A stretch of 64,000 bases of DNA from Mycobacterium sp. DL440 (GTDB lineage Bacteria > Actinomycetota > Actinomycetes > Mycobacteriales > Mycobacteriaceae), in NCBI RefSeq assembly GCF_011745145.1, contig NZ_CP050191.1, forward strand, positions 5,310,147 to 5,374,146, in the 5' to 3' direction. The notes below the pieces were generated by a model that made no database searches, was not told the origin of the DNA, and was given only the letters and a program-made list of their open reading frames with translations. Shown piece after piece: positions 27,221 through 35,569 of this stretch. The stretch's first letter is position 1, and the number at the start of each line of letters is the position of its first letter. Made by a program: the position numbers and the translations under genes.

Positions 27221-28618
27221 TCATTGCTCCAGCGCCATCTGGTAGCGGCTCTCTTCACGCGGATTGATCAACGTGATGGGCAGCTGACGGTGGCGCGGTG
27301 TGTCAATGAAGTTGGGCCGCATGATTACTCGGCCGACGCCTTGATGCGGGCCCAGGTACGTCGTCGAGTGCGGCCATGCCACACGCGGCACGCGGCCGAC
27401 ACGGCCGTTGATCATCGTGGCGAATTCGCGGAACTGCGGCCCGAGGGTCACCACGGCGCCGGATGCTGCGGAGCGGATGACGAACTGGGTGAACAGGCGC
27501 GAGTCGCCGAGGTTGATGCTGACGTCGACGTTGTCGAACGGCATGTACACCGGGTAGCGGTCCGACGTCTCACCGACGAGCACCCCGGCCGAACCGATGG
27601 GTAGCTCGTGGTGCTTGTCGGTCACCGGGGTGAGGCCTTGAAGGGCCGCCCGCTGCCCGCCGTACAGGCAGGAAAACCCGCGTGGCGTTGTGGGATTGGA
27701 CAATGTGGTCAGCAGCACCGTCGTCGTCGGGGCCGCCCCGGGCCGAACCCGCACACAGGTGGTGGTGTGGTCGGCCCGCGCCGACCACCAGACGTCCGGG
27801 CCGCCGGGAGCGTTGTAGGCCGCGGTAAAGGTGCTGCGGCCCTTGATCACCGACCAGGTCTCCTTCTCGAAGGAGATCTCGGTGGCCTTGTCGAAATCGT
27901 CGAAGCTGCGCGAGCACTGCGCGTCAATGCCGTTGCTGGCCAATTGGTCTGCGATACGGGTGGCCGAGGCCACCAGGTACCGGGCCAGCCCGGAGACTCC
28001 GCTGTCGCGTCGCTGGGCGGAGCGCCGGGTCTCCTCCGGGTTGGCACGGAGCACAATCCAGGTCCGCCGGTTGGCCGGTGCGGGGTACGGGCCAACCACC
28101 TGCTCGTAGAGGGCGACCAGGCTCGAGGGAGCGGTCTTGCCAACCCGATAGCCGGCCGAGACGATGTCGGCCTCCAGGTCGGGGCAGTACGCCGCCAGCA
28201 GTTTCTCGACCAGCTTGGTGCTGACGGTGTCGTCGGAAACAGCACCGCCGTTGACGATCACCGTCGGCGTGAAAGGTCTTGGCACCAACTCGATCACCGC
28301 CACCAGGTAGTCACCCTGCCAGCGCACCGCGACATGATCGCCGGGCATCACGGTGGCGCCGACCGCAGGCTCCGACGGCGCATCGGGGGTACTGCGGTGG
28401 CGGCGCCGCCACGAGAAGATCGCTCGCACCCAACCGGTGAGCCGGTAGCCACGGATGGTGAGCACCGAGAAGATCGCGATCAGCACCGAGAGCGTGATCC
28501 CCAGCCACAACAGGTTGAAGTGCAGGCATATCGCGATGCACGCCGGGATCAGCGTGGCCGCCCAGATGGCGTGCCCCGTCGTGAAGCGGAAGCCGAAATG
28601 CCGCTGCAGGAAGCTCAT
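27221..28618 (-). CDS. eccE1: EccE1, ESX-1 core membrane component
   Basis: A protein of 465 residues (462 in M. tuberculosis). I chose the ATG at 28618, which overlaps the mycP1 stop by 4 nt; upstream frame in mycP1 is a shadow. Two membrane helices lie at residues about 12-55 (HAIWAATLIPACIAI and LWLGITLSVLIAIFSVL), then a large periplasmic-side domain ending NPREESRYQMALEQ. EccE sits at the periphery of the ESX core complex and is specific to mycobacterial systems. Confidence 0.94.
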   Translation of the reverse strand: MSFLQRHFGFRFTTGHAIWAATLIPACIAICLHFNLLWLGITLSVLIAIFSVLTIRGYRLTGWVRAIFSWRRRHRSTPDAPSEPAVGATVMPGDHVAVRWQGDYLVAVIELVPRPFTPTVIVNGGAVSDDTVSTKLVEKLLAAYCPDLEADIVSAGYRVGKTAPSSLVALYEQVVGPYPAPANRRTWIVLRANPEETRRSAQRRDSGVSGLARYLVASATRIADQLASNGIDAQCSRSFDDFDKATEISFEKETWSVIKGRSTFTAAYNAPGGPDVWWSARADHTTTCVRVRPGAAPTTTVLLTTLSNPTTPRGFSCLYGGQRAALQGLTPVTDKHHELPIGSAGVLVGETSDRYPVYMPFDNVDVSINLGDSRLFTQFVIRSAASGAVVTLGPQFREFATMINGRVGRVPRVAWPHSTTYLGPHQGVGRVIMRPNFIDTPRHRQLPITLINPREESRYQMALEQ

Positions 28619-29964
28619 TGGCGGCGTCGCAGTGCGCGTCGGGTCATCGCGGCGATTCCGAGAATCAGGGCCAGTGCGGCCCCGGCGACCACCACACCGG
28701 TGATCGGGCCACGGTCTGGCGGCGGGATGTACGCCGGCGGTGGAACTTCCTTGACGCGGAACGGTGCCTTCTCCGGACCATTGGGAACCTCCCACGTCAG
28801 TGCGGCCACCGGATCGACCACGCCGGCACCGACATAGTTGTCGACGCCGCCGCCGGGATGGCGTGCGGTGGCGGTGATCCGGTTGATCACCTGCGCTGGG
28901 GTGAGATCCGGGAAGCGCTGCTTGACCAGCGCCGCCAGACCGGAGACGAAGGCGGCCGAGAACGATGTGCCGTTGAGCGGTACCGGGCCGTCCTCACCGG
29001 GGGTGGCATTGATGGGCTGGCCCTCATAGCCGAGTGCGGTGAGGTTCTCGCCGGGAGCCGCCGCGCCCAACCACGGGCCCGACATCGAGAAGTTGCTCGG
29101 CTGACCGTTCTGGCCGACGCTGCCGACGGTGAGCACCAGCGGGTCGTACCAGGCCGGGCTGACGATCGTCTGCACGCCCCTCCAGCCGCGGGCATCGGCC
29201 GGGAGCGACTGATCCGGCGGCGGGTTCTGGGTGCAGTCCTGACCGGTGTTACCAGCGGCGACCACGATCACCGCGCCCTTGACGTTCACCGCATAGTTGA
29301 TGGCCGCGCCCAGGCTGGTCTCGTCGATCCGGCGGGTCACCTTGTAGCAGGCAGCCTCACTGATGTTGATCACCTGCGCGCCCAGGTTGGCCGCGTGGAC
29401 CACCGAGCGGGCCAAACTGCGGATCGAGCCCGCGGTCTGGGTGGAGTTGGGGTCGTTCGGGTCCTGGCGCGAACCCTTGGGCTGGAACGCCACCGACGTC
29501 TGACGCAGCGAAATCAGTCGCGCATCGGGGGCCACACCGACGAATCCGTCAGTAGGGGACGGGCGTCCGGCGATGATCGACGCGGTCAGGGTCCCGTGGG
29601 CGTCACAGTCCGACATTCCGTTGCCGCCCGCGTCGACGAAATCGCCACCCGGCTCGGCCGGAACCCGGGGTGAACCGTTGACCCCGGTGTCGATCACCGC
29701 GACAGTTACGCCGGCGCCGGTTGCGAACTTCTGCGCCTCGGCCAGCTTCAGGTAGTCGGCCGCCCAAGGCTTGTCGGCGAAGTTCGAATTCGGCATGACC
29801 GTCGGCGCCGCGCAGATCTTGCGCTGCTCGGTCGGCTGATCAGGACCGGTCTCATCAGGCGGAACGGCCGCGGCATCGATCGCCGGAGGATCGATCGCGA
29901 ACGCCGGAGGCGCACTGAATAGAGCCAACAAAACTGCCAGCAGCATCACGGCTAAGCGCTGCAC
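28615..29964 (-). CDS. mycP1: MycP1, subtilisin-like mycosin protease
   Basis: A protein of 449 residues from GTG 29964 (446 in M. tuberculosis). A signal peptide (LLAVLLALFSAPPAFA) precedes an N-terminal extension that wraps the protease. The catalytic triad is Asp92 (VAVIDTGV), His123 (DAHGTLTAS) and Ser334 (NGTSFSAAF); Asn239 in AAGNTG forms the oxyanion hole. A C-terminal membrane anchor (VVVAGAALALILGIAAM) ends in a basic tail. MycP1 stabilises the ESX-1 complex and cleaves secreted EspB. It is the first gene of the mycP1-eccE1-espL operon. Confidence 0.97.
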   Translation of the reverse strand: MQRLAVMLLAVLLALFSAPPAFAIDPPAIDAAAVPPDETGPDQPTEQRKICAAPTVMPNSNFADKPWAADYLKLAEAQKFATGAGVTVAVIDTGVNGSPRVPAEPGGDFVDAGGNGMSDCDAHGTLTASIIAGRPSPTDGFVGVAPDARLISLRQTSVAFQPKGSRQDPNDPNSTQTAGSIRSLARSVVHAANLGAQVINISEAACYKVTRRIDETSLGAAINYAVNVKGAVIVVAAGNTGQDCTQNPPPDQSLPADARGWRGVQTIVSPAWYDPLVLTVGSVGQNGQPSNFSMSGPWLGAAAPGENLTALGYEGQPINATPGEDGPVPLNGTSFSAAFVSGLAALVKQRFPDLTPAQVINRITATARHPGGGVDNYVGAGVVDPVAALTWEVPNGPEKAPFRVKEVPPPAYIPPPDRGPITGVVVAGAALALILGIAAMTRRALRRRQ

Positions 29965-30308
29965 GCCTCACACTCCCCCATGACATCGGACATGTCTGCA
30001 GTGTGCTGATGCACTTTCAGCAAACAACGTCCAGCCTGTTCGACAATGCATCTTCTCACTTCAAGCCGTCCGGCTATTTGCACGCAGGCAATCATAAGCG
30101 TGCCCAGGTGAGGCTGGTAACGCTTTGTGCCCGCAGTGAGCGTTGCACCCTGCAAGGCGGGGCGTGATGGCGTTGCCGCTCGTGAATTTTGCGCACGGAG
30201 ACGCAGACTCCGCGGGATAACATCTGTGAGCAGGGACAGCCGCGAATCAGTTCGTCGGCGGAGTGATGGGTCAAGCTGGACAGTCGGAGCCAGCGAGGGG
30301 GTGCCGGG
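29965..30308. other. Divergent intergenic region, mycP1 / CpnT-like cassette
   Basis: These 344 nt separate the minus-strand mycP1 operon from the plus-strand WXG100 genes, so both promoters should lie here. I could not single out a convincing -35/-10 pair and saw no coding frame. Confidence 0.5.
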
Positions 30309-30674
30309 TTGAGCCGTTCGGTTGAAGTCGTTGTTTCGGAGCTGACTTTGGGAGCGTCACGCCTGCAGGACGCCGCTCAGCGTTTGCAAGATGGCTTGTC
30401 AGGTGTAGATCTCGAAACCCGCGAGTTGCTTGGTTCCGGATGGAAAAGCGATGCTGCGTCGGCATTTGGCAATGTTTGGGAGCAATGGCACGGCGGCGCG
30501 GGCCAAGTCGTGCGTGGGTTGCAGATGATGTCGCAACTGTTGATGGTCGCCGGTGGTGAGTACGCCAAGACCGATGAGCAGGCGGCCGGGGACATCGGTT
30601 CGTCCGGCCAGGCTATCGATGCGGCGGGTGGTGGCGGAGGCGTTACTGAGCCGTCGGGCGATAGGTGGCGATGA
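30309..30674 (+). CDS. EsxF-like WXG100 protein
   Basis: A protein of 121 residues starting at TTG 30309. The hairpin turn is SGWKSDAASAFGNVWEQWH, closely following the EsxF pattern GGWRGASGSAYGSAWELWH. The Y-x-x-x-D motif is EYAKTDE. A Gly-rich C-terminal tail follows. Its stop overlaps the next gene by 4 nt (ATGA). In M. tuberculosis EsxF is encoded upstream of EsxE and CpnT, and both small proteins are needed to export CpnT. The same order is seen here. A TTG start is uncertain, but nothing better lies upstream. Confidence 0.82.
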   Translation: MSRSVEVVVSELTLGASRLQDAAQRLQDGLSGVDLETRELLGSGWKSDAASAFGNVWEQWHGGAGQVVRGLQMMSQLLMVAGGEYAKTDEQAAGDIGSSGQAIDAAGGGGGVTEPSGDRWR

Positions 30675-30961
30675 CGATGCTCATAGTGGATCGGACTCAG
30701 CTGGAATCGGCTGCGAATCACATGGCGGCGTTTGGACGTGTGGTCGACGAGTGCCTGGAAGGCGTCGAGCAGACGATGGCGGTGTTGCGGTCGTCATGGC
30801 ATGGGGATGGATCTGATGCGCAGGCGCAAGCCCAGCAGCAATGGAAGGACGGTGCCGAACAGATGAAGACGGCATTGTCGGCTTTGCAGCAGAACCTGGA
30901 GGCGGCGCACAAGAACTACTCCGAGGCCGTCGACAAGAACGGTCGCATGTGGCAGGTGTGA
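30671..30961 (+). CDS. EsxE-like WXG100 protein
   Basis: A protein of 96 residues from ATG 30671, which overlaps the preceding stop. The WXG turn reads SSWHGDGSDAQAQAQQQW, matching the EsxE pattern TWTGEGAAAHAEAQRHW. The C-terminus NYSEAVDKNGRMW echoes EsxE NYTGATATNLGMW. It is predicted to pair with the EsxF-like protein. Its stop overlaps the GTG start of the CpnT-like gene (GTGA), so all three genes are translationally coupled. An in-frame GTG at 30665 is an alternative start. Confidence 0.84.
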   Translation: MTMLIVDRTQLESAANHMAAFGRVVDECLEGVEQTMAVLRSSWHGDGSDAQAQAQQQWKDGAEQMKTALSALQQNLEAAHKNYSEAVDKNGRMWQV

Positions 30962-32721
30962 CGGCTACCGGTGGTGGGCCGGGGGCCTCAGGCGGCCGGT
31001 TCGAGGTCGATCCGGATGCGCTAATCCGTGACGGTCGGGAATTAGGGTCGCTTGGGACTCAGCTGGGAATGCTCTCGGACTCTCTGGGTGCGGCCCTGTC
31101 AGACGGGATTGCATCGGGCACCGATCCAGCCGGCGCGAACTTCGGGCTTACCTACGGGGATTTGGCGCAGAACTTCGCCAACTACCTGGCTATGGCGGCA
31201 AATGCGTCGAAGTCGGTGGGCTACATGTTGGAGGCCACGGGCTTCAACTACAAGAACGCCGACGCAGCCTCGACCGTGGGCGGGGCTGGTGCGTCCGGTG
31301 GCGTCGGCGACCTACCGGATACGACGACGGCTGCAGATTCGTCGCTGGGGCCGAGTGTGACCAGGATCCCGCCTCCAGGCGTGTGGCGCCTGGTCGAACC
31401 GCTCGTGCCGTTTCCGTGGCCCTCCGGAGTTCCCGCATTGATGCGTGTCACCGCGGCACAGTGGGAAAATTACGCCAACGGGTTTGTGGCGGTCCAGGAG
31501 CAAGTCGATGGGGTGAAAACCGCTGTATCAGTTCACGTTCGACACGTTGCTGAGGCGCCAAAGATCAATGAGGCAATGCAGGCCCTGCATGACGGGGTGG
31601 CGCACCTGGCAGAGCTGGCGTCGGATACCGCGGACGTCGTAAAGGGCTTCGCCACGGGCGTCCAGGAGGCTCAAGATGCGATGCGTCGGCTTCTGGACAG
31701 AGTCTCGTCGTCGAGTGGGTTGATCGACACCGTCAAAGGCATCTTCACCGGTGACGGGGCGAAGGTGCTTCGCGAGATTGCTGACGATGTGGGCGCCGTG
31801 TTGAAGTATCTGCAAAGCCAGGTGAAGGCGTTTGTCGGGCTCCTCGAACAGCTCGCCCAAGCCCTTGGTGATGCGATGACCGGGTTGCAGAAATGGGTGA
31901 GGCCAAAGCTGGAAGCGGTGTTCGGGGAGAAGGCGGGCCGAGAGTTTGCCGCTCACTTCACGTTGTTGAGCGACATGAACGTAGGTATGACCACGGGCCT
32001 GATCCATGCGGTGTCGGGGGCGGTGGCTATGGCGGACCCCGACACATGGAAGGGCATGTACGAGGTCGGGATGTCGGTGCTGGCCGACCCCTCGAAGTTG
32101 GACGACGTGTTGTTGACGATGAGCAAGGAGTTCGGCGCGTATGACGCCCTGAATAGTGACCACCCCGGCCGGGGCATCGGAGAGGCTGGGTTCAACGTCG
32201 TTTCGTCATTGAATCCTAGTGGTGCGGCATCAAAGGCTGGGCTGGCGGGCAAGGTTGCGAAGGGGATCAAGGGGCTCGGCGAAGACGGAAACCTCAGCAA
32301 GCTAGGCGATTTGGCCAAGCTAGGGTCCGGCAACGGCAAGCTGGACGGATTGGTCAGTCACCCCGGGACCAAGCCTCCCGAAGTGCCGGAGTTCGCGTCA
32401 GCGCCCCGCATCCCTGAGTCAGTAATCGGTCCAAAGGGGCCCGACGGCCATGGCGCCCCGGTGGGTCGGCCAGGCCCCGACGGACTCGCGGGTCCCGCCG
32501 AGTCCCCGGCTCCCCGTAGCTATCACGGAGGCGGTGGTGACGATCGACCGGGCGGCGCAACCGGGTCGTCAGAACCCGGGCCGCCCCATCGGGCTGACTC
32601 ACCACATTCGACTAAGCCGTCGACCTCAATCATGTGCCGTCCTCCGCTGGGTCGGCGGCGCCAAGTATCAACCATGTGCCTGAATCATCCAGTCCCGCAC
32701 GCACTCCCGAAAATGGTGTGA
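30958..32721 (+). CDS. CpnT-like polymorphic toxin, N-terminal and channel part
   Basis: The frame gives 587 residues from GTG 30958. The N-terminal domain resembles the CpnT channel domain: FEVDPDALIRDG, then SGTDPAGANFGLTYGD against CpnT GDDPAGAVFGRSYDG, and NYKNADAASTVGG against NYSLAEAMSDVAG. A long helical region and an AGK-rich segment (SGAASKAGLAGKVAKGI) follow, as in CpnT. A Pro/Gly linker then ends in an unnatural basic tail because the frame shifts near 32620-32640. The natural continuation is encoded by 32634-33437. In M. tuberculosis CpnT is an outer-membrane protein with a C-terminal NAD-glycohydrolase; that domain is absent here. Confidence 0.75.
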   Translation: MTATGGGPGASGGRFEVDPDALIRDGRELGSLGTQLGMLSDSLGAALSDGIASGTDPAGANFGLTYGDLAQNFANYLAMAANASKSVGYMLEATGFNYKNADAASTVGGAGASGGVGDLPDTTTAADSSLGPSVTRIPPPGVWRLVEPLVPFPWPSGVPALMRVTAAQWENYANGFVAVQEQVDGVKTAVSVHVRHVAEAPKINEAMQALHDGVAHLAELASDTADVVKGFATGVQEAQDAMRRLLDRVSSSSGLIDTVKGIFTGDGAKVLREIADDVGAVLKYLQSQVKAFVGLLEQLAQALGDAMTGLQKWVRPKLEAVFGEKAGREFAAHFTLLSDMNVGMTTGLIHAVSGAVAMADPDTWKGMYEVGMSVLADPSKLDDVLLTMSKEFGAYDALNSDHPGRGIGEAGFNVVSSLNPSGAASKAGLAGKVAKGIKGLGEDGNLSKLGDLAKLGSGNGKLDGLVSHPGTKPPEVPEFASAPRIPESVIGPKGPDGHGAPVGRPGPDGLAGPAESPAPRSYHGGGGDDRPGGATGSSEPGPPHRADSPHSTKPSTSIMCRPPLGRRRQVSTMCLNHPVPHALPKMV

Positions 32722-33437
32722 CTCCGCAGAATCCTGACCCGCCTGTCAACAACTACACGCCGATTGAGAACCCCCGACCAGATTCTGGTGAGCGTGGTCG
32801 AGGTCCGGATGAATCTGTGAACACGCATGCTGAAGACCATCCTGGCCACACGCCGGCTTCGGATCAGCCAACTGGTCGAAGTGATCCATCGGGATCAGGC
32901 ACCCGGGGTGGCCAGGACGATTCGGGGCGTGGCGATGTTCCGGCGGACATCGGCGACAGTTCCCCAGACGGACCGGGCGTGGACGCGATCGGTCCTGACA
33001 ATCGATACAAAATGAGTGGTCATGGGGACTACTTCGAAGTGAATGGAACTGTGCGTGTGCCAGAAGGTACATCCATCACTACATACGCCGAACACGGGTC
33101 TCCGATAACCGGGGCACTCGGTAATCTCATCGAAACCGGCGGAGATACATCGAGGGTCTATTCTCGAACGTTCTATGCGGGTGAAGAAATTCCGAATTAC
33201 ACGCTGTTTCCACCACGAGAGCTCAATATAATAGGAACGCCCCACACGGTTGATAGGGCAACTTTGTTGAGTGATCTGCTAGGGCCAAACATGGGTAGCG
33301 TTGATTTCGCGGCATGCCTAGGTGAGTGGAACAACAAGGTGTTCGACGTGGATGTTATATATGACGCGGTGACTAGTACGCCAGTTCATACTTACGATAG
33401 GCCGATAATTCATGTGGATGAGTACGATGATTGGTAA
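32634..33437 (+). CDS. C-terminal toxin-like module, out of frame with the CpnT-like gene
   Basis: The open frame starts after a TAA at 32613 and runs to 33437; GTG 32634 is the first start codon. It continues the Pro/Asp/Gly-rich linker (about 115 residues), then a globular domain of about 130 residues with SGHGDYFEVNG, VRVPEGTSITTYAEHGSPI and EEIPNYTLFPPRELNI. The pattern resembles the putative adhesin or Stv-type domain found at the C-terminus of polymorphic toxins; that identification is from memory and tentative. No ribosome-binding site precedes GTG 32634, so it is better read as the tail of the upstream toxin. The domain is AT-richer than its surroundings. Confidence 0.6.
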   Translation: MPSSAGSAAPSINHVPESSSPARTPENGVTPQNPDPPVNNYTPIENPRPDSGERGRGPDESVNTHAEDHPGHTPASDQPTGRSDPSGSGTRGGQDDSGRGDVPADIGDSSPDGPGVDAIGPDNRYKMSGHGDYFEVNGTVRVPEGTSITTYAEHGSPITGALGNLIETGGDTSRVYSRTFYAGEEIPNYTLFPPRELNIIGTPHTVDRATLLSDLLGPNMGSVDFAACLGEWNNKVFDVDVIYDAVTSTPVHTYDRPIIHVDEYDDW

Positions 33438-33525
33438 GGCTTGCCAAATATCGTTGTAGGTACCACGCAGTCGATCTAACAACTAGACGATAGAAATCTA
33501 CATAGTGAAAGGCTGGGTATGTAAC

Positions 33526-34275
33526 ATGGATGGTAGGGATCGCATCGAACTCCTGGTTGCGGTTGCTGCTCGAAACGACAGTGGCGACTCGCGCGTTGCG
33601 CTTTTCCGCGCGTTGGATGGTGTCGAGTTGTTCTACGTGGCAAATGAGGTCGTGGTCGATGGTCGACCTATGAGATCGACTCCGCTGCGTAAACTTGGTG
33701 ACGGCAGTTCCGCCATGGTCGTTTACACCTCTAAAGGGCATCGCGACTTGCCCCCGGCAATTGCAGGTGCTGACTGGTCGACTGTGCTCAAGATCGCTCA
33801 TGACTCGGTGCGCGCAGACTGGCTCGTGATTGTCAGCCGCAACAACGAGACAGTAGCAATCGCACGAGATCAGCTACCCATTATCTCGGCAGAATTACTG
33901 GACTCGACGGCCGATTCGTCAGTCCTGAATTCGACAACCTCCGATGAATTGGAAGCCGCAATCTCGAATGCGGTCGAAGAGCACTCCGAGGATCGATTCG
34001 AAACAGCGTTGGCGCAGCTGCGCGGGCGTGAGGTGTACGTGCATCTGACAGATAGCGTTTCTGAAGATGGGCGGTCCGCATTACTCACGTCAGCGGCCGG
34101 CGGTATCGACGGGTGGGTCTTGACCTACACAACGCGGATGCGACCTGGCATAAAATATGGCGGTCTCGTATGGGAAGAACTCGTGAGAATGATCAAGAAC
34201 AACGCGGGGATGCCCGGAGTTCGGATTGTCAACGATGCTGATGACTGGATAATCCTCGGCCGGGATGTCATTTGA
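33526..34275 (+). CDS. SseB-like candidate immunity protein
   Basis: A protein of 249 residues from ATG 33526; GTG 33505 would add seven. It contains two similar units. The first has VALFRALDGVELFYVANE and GSSAMVVYTSKGHRDLPP; the second, from about residue 160, has YVHLTDSVSEDGRSALLTS. This layout is like SseB-fold proteins, common as immunity proteins in polymorphic toxin loci. It has no signal peptide or membrane helix, so it should act in the cytosol. It starts 88 nt after the toxin module on the same strand and shares its lower GC. The role as antidote is inferred from position and fold resemblance. Confidence 0.6.
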   Translation: MDGRDRIELLVAVAARNDSGDSRVALFRALDGVELFYVANEVVVDGRPMRSTPLRKLGDGSSAMVVYTSKGHRDLPPAIAGADWSTVLKIAHDSVRADWLVIVSRNNETVAIARDQLPIISAELLDSTADSSVLNSTTSDELEAAISNAVEEHSEDRFETALAQLRGREVYVHLTDSVSEDGRSALLTSAAGGIDGWVLTYTTRMRPGIKYGGLVWEELVRMIKNNAGMPGVRIVNDADDWIILGRDVI

Positions 34276-34396
34276 TGGGATTTGAGTACGAAACTCAGTG
34301 TTGCGAACCGAGGGGATCTGACCTGCTCACTTTTCGAGAGTATCGCCGCAACGAGACATTTGACATGACTTAGGGGTCTCCGGAGGAAACGTAACC

Positions 34397-34513
34397 GTGG
34401 CAGGTGAGTCGTGGCGCCGCGCCATCGATATGAGTATTTATGCGCCATTATTTATCGAAAATCTTGATCGTGAGACCTATCAGACACAAGCTTTGCACGC
34501 GTGTGCGTCGTAG
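34397..34513 (+). CDS. Possible small ORF of 38 residues
   Basis: GTG 34397 is preceded by a strong GGAGG at 34382 with about 10 nt spacing. The peptide starts MAGESWRRAIDMSIYAPLF and ends HACAS. It lies in a 323-nt gap after the candidate immunity gene, in AT-rich DNA. It may be a genuine small gene or the 5' remnant of a deleted second immunity or cargo gene. No family is recognised. Confidence 0.3.
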   Translation: MAGESWRRAIDMSIYAPLFIENLDRETYQTQALHACAS

Positions 34514-34598
34514 TTGTTGACGGCAAGAACCCGCGAGCAGGGATCATCAAAGAAGAACCGCATACTCAGCCGTCGAAGCGCCGGTATCGCCCCCGACG

Positions 34599-35198
34599 TC
34601 AGCCGGTCTGACCGGCGTGCCGTGCGATAAGTGCCAGCTCCGCTTCGCCGGCCTGCTCCGGCGTCGCGAACGGCATATTGGTCGCTACGAAATCCCGTGC
34701 TTCGTGCAGGGCCATGCCCTGCTCGATGAGCATGTTCACCACACCGATGTGCATTACTGCTGTCGCGCGCTTGGCGGCCACCCCGGCCACGAACCGGACC
34801 TCGTCGGCCAGTTGAGCTTCGGTTAGGGCGGTCACCTTCGGGTCCAGGTCCACTTGGGCGACGGAACCATTCAGGTATGCGGCGACGATGACGGTGCCTG
34901 GAGGATTGATGGCCTGGACTACCGGGATCTGCTCTTGGTCCCCAGGTTCGGCCTCGCCATCGTAGGCACCGAAGCCGTCGTCCTCGGCTTCCTCGACTGC
35001 GTGGCTGGTGAGGTCATGGACAGCGTCGAGGCCGCTGTCGTGCGCCGTGTCCTGGTCGGCGTCGTCCCCCGCATAGTCCGGCAGGGCATCGAGTCCCGAC
35101 ACATCGTCGCCGAACACCGGGGTGTCGAAGTCGAGCGCGTCGAGGCCGTTCTCGTCGGCGTCGTCATCGTCCCAGTCGTCGGAACCGTGAGGCGTCAT
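34599..35198 (-). CDS. EspD/EspH-like protein, module B
   Basis: A protein of 199 residues with a long acidic N-terminal region made of GLDAL-type repeats separated by Asp-rich runs. The C-terminal domain aligns by eye with EspH: VIVAAYLNGSVAQVDLDPKV with VTVTAFMDGRVHQIELAPKV, and LTEAQLADEV with LTERDLAEEI, and FATPEQA with LPTPEQA. It is the third gene of the module B operon, 50 nt after the EspC/F-like gene. Its probable job is to support the two proteins encoded upstream. It is closer to EspH in the core domain than the module A copy is. Confidence 0.82.
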   Translation of the reverse strand: MTPHGSDDWDDDDADENGLDALDFDTPVFGDDVSGLDALPDYAGDDADQDTAHDSGLDAVHDLTSHAVEEAEDDGFGAYDGEAEPGDQEQIPVVQAINPPGTVIVAAYLNGSVAQVDLDPKVTALTEAQLADEVRFVAGVAAKRATAVMHIGVVNMLIEQGMALHEARDFVATNMPFATPEQAGEAELALIARHAGQTG

Positions 35199-35248
35199 GT
35201 GTTAGTCATACCTGTTTCGGGTCAGTCAACGAACATGCGGTCAGCAGA

Positions 35249-35569
35249 TCAACGCGGGTGCATCTCCTTGCCGATGTCTGCCCCAGCTTGGGTGTCTGTC
35301 TGGTCGTACTGCGCTGCGGAGATGTTCAGTTTCTCCGACATGTCCTGTGAAACGGATGCCATCGCCGCACACGCGGCCTCGCGAGCGCTGTTCGCAAATT
35401 CTAGGGCCGTGATGCTCACAGCGCAGATCGGACCATGGTTCACCAGCATGGACGCGCTGACGCCGCCGGTGATCTCGGCGTTCAACTCGATATACCGCTG
35501 TGCCGTCTTCTGGTCGTCGGACAGCTGACGAACATGTGAAGAAGTGACTCCCAGCATCCCATCAGACAT
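35249..35569 (-). CDS. EspC/EspF-like substrate, module B
   Basis: A protein of 106 residues from the ATG at 35569 (MSDGMLGVTSSHVRQL). It shows SASMLVNHGPICAVSITAL, similar in layout to EspF VRLTHGPISSSTASAV, and has AAQYDQTDTQAG with a Y-x-x-x-D motif. The start overlaps the stop of the EspA/E-like gene by 8 nt (ATGTCTGA), so the two are probably coupled. Small size, motif and partner gene all fit the EspC/EspF family. Confidence 0.82.
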   Translation of the reverse strand: MSDGMLGVTSSHVRQLSDDQKTAQRYIELNAEITGGVSASMLVNHGPICAVSITALEFANSAREAACAAMASVSQDMSEKLNISAAQYDQTDTQAGADIGKEMHPR

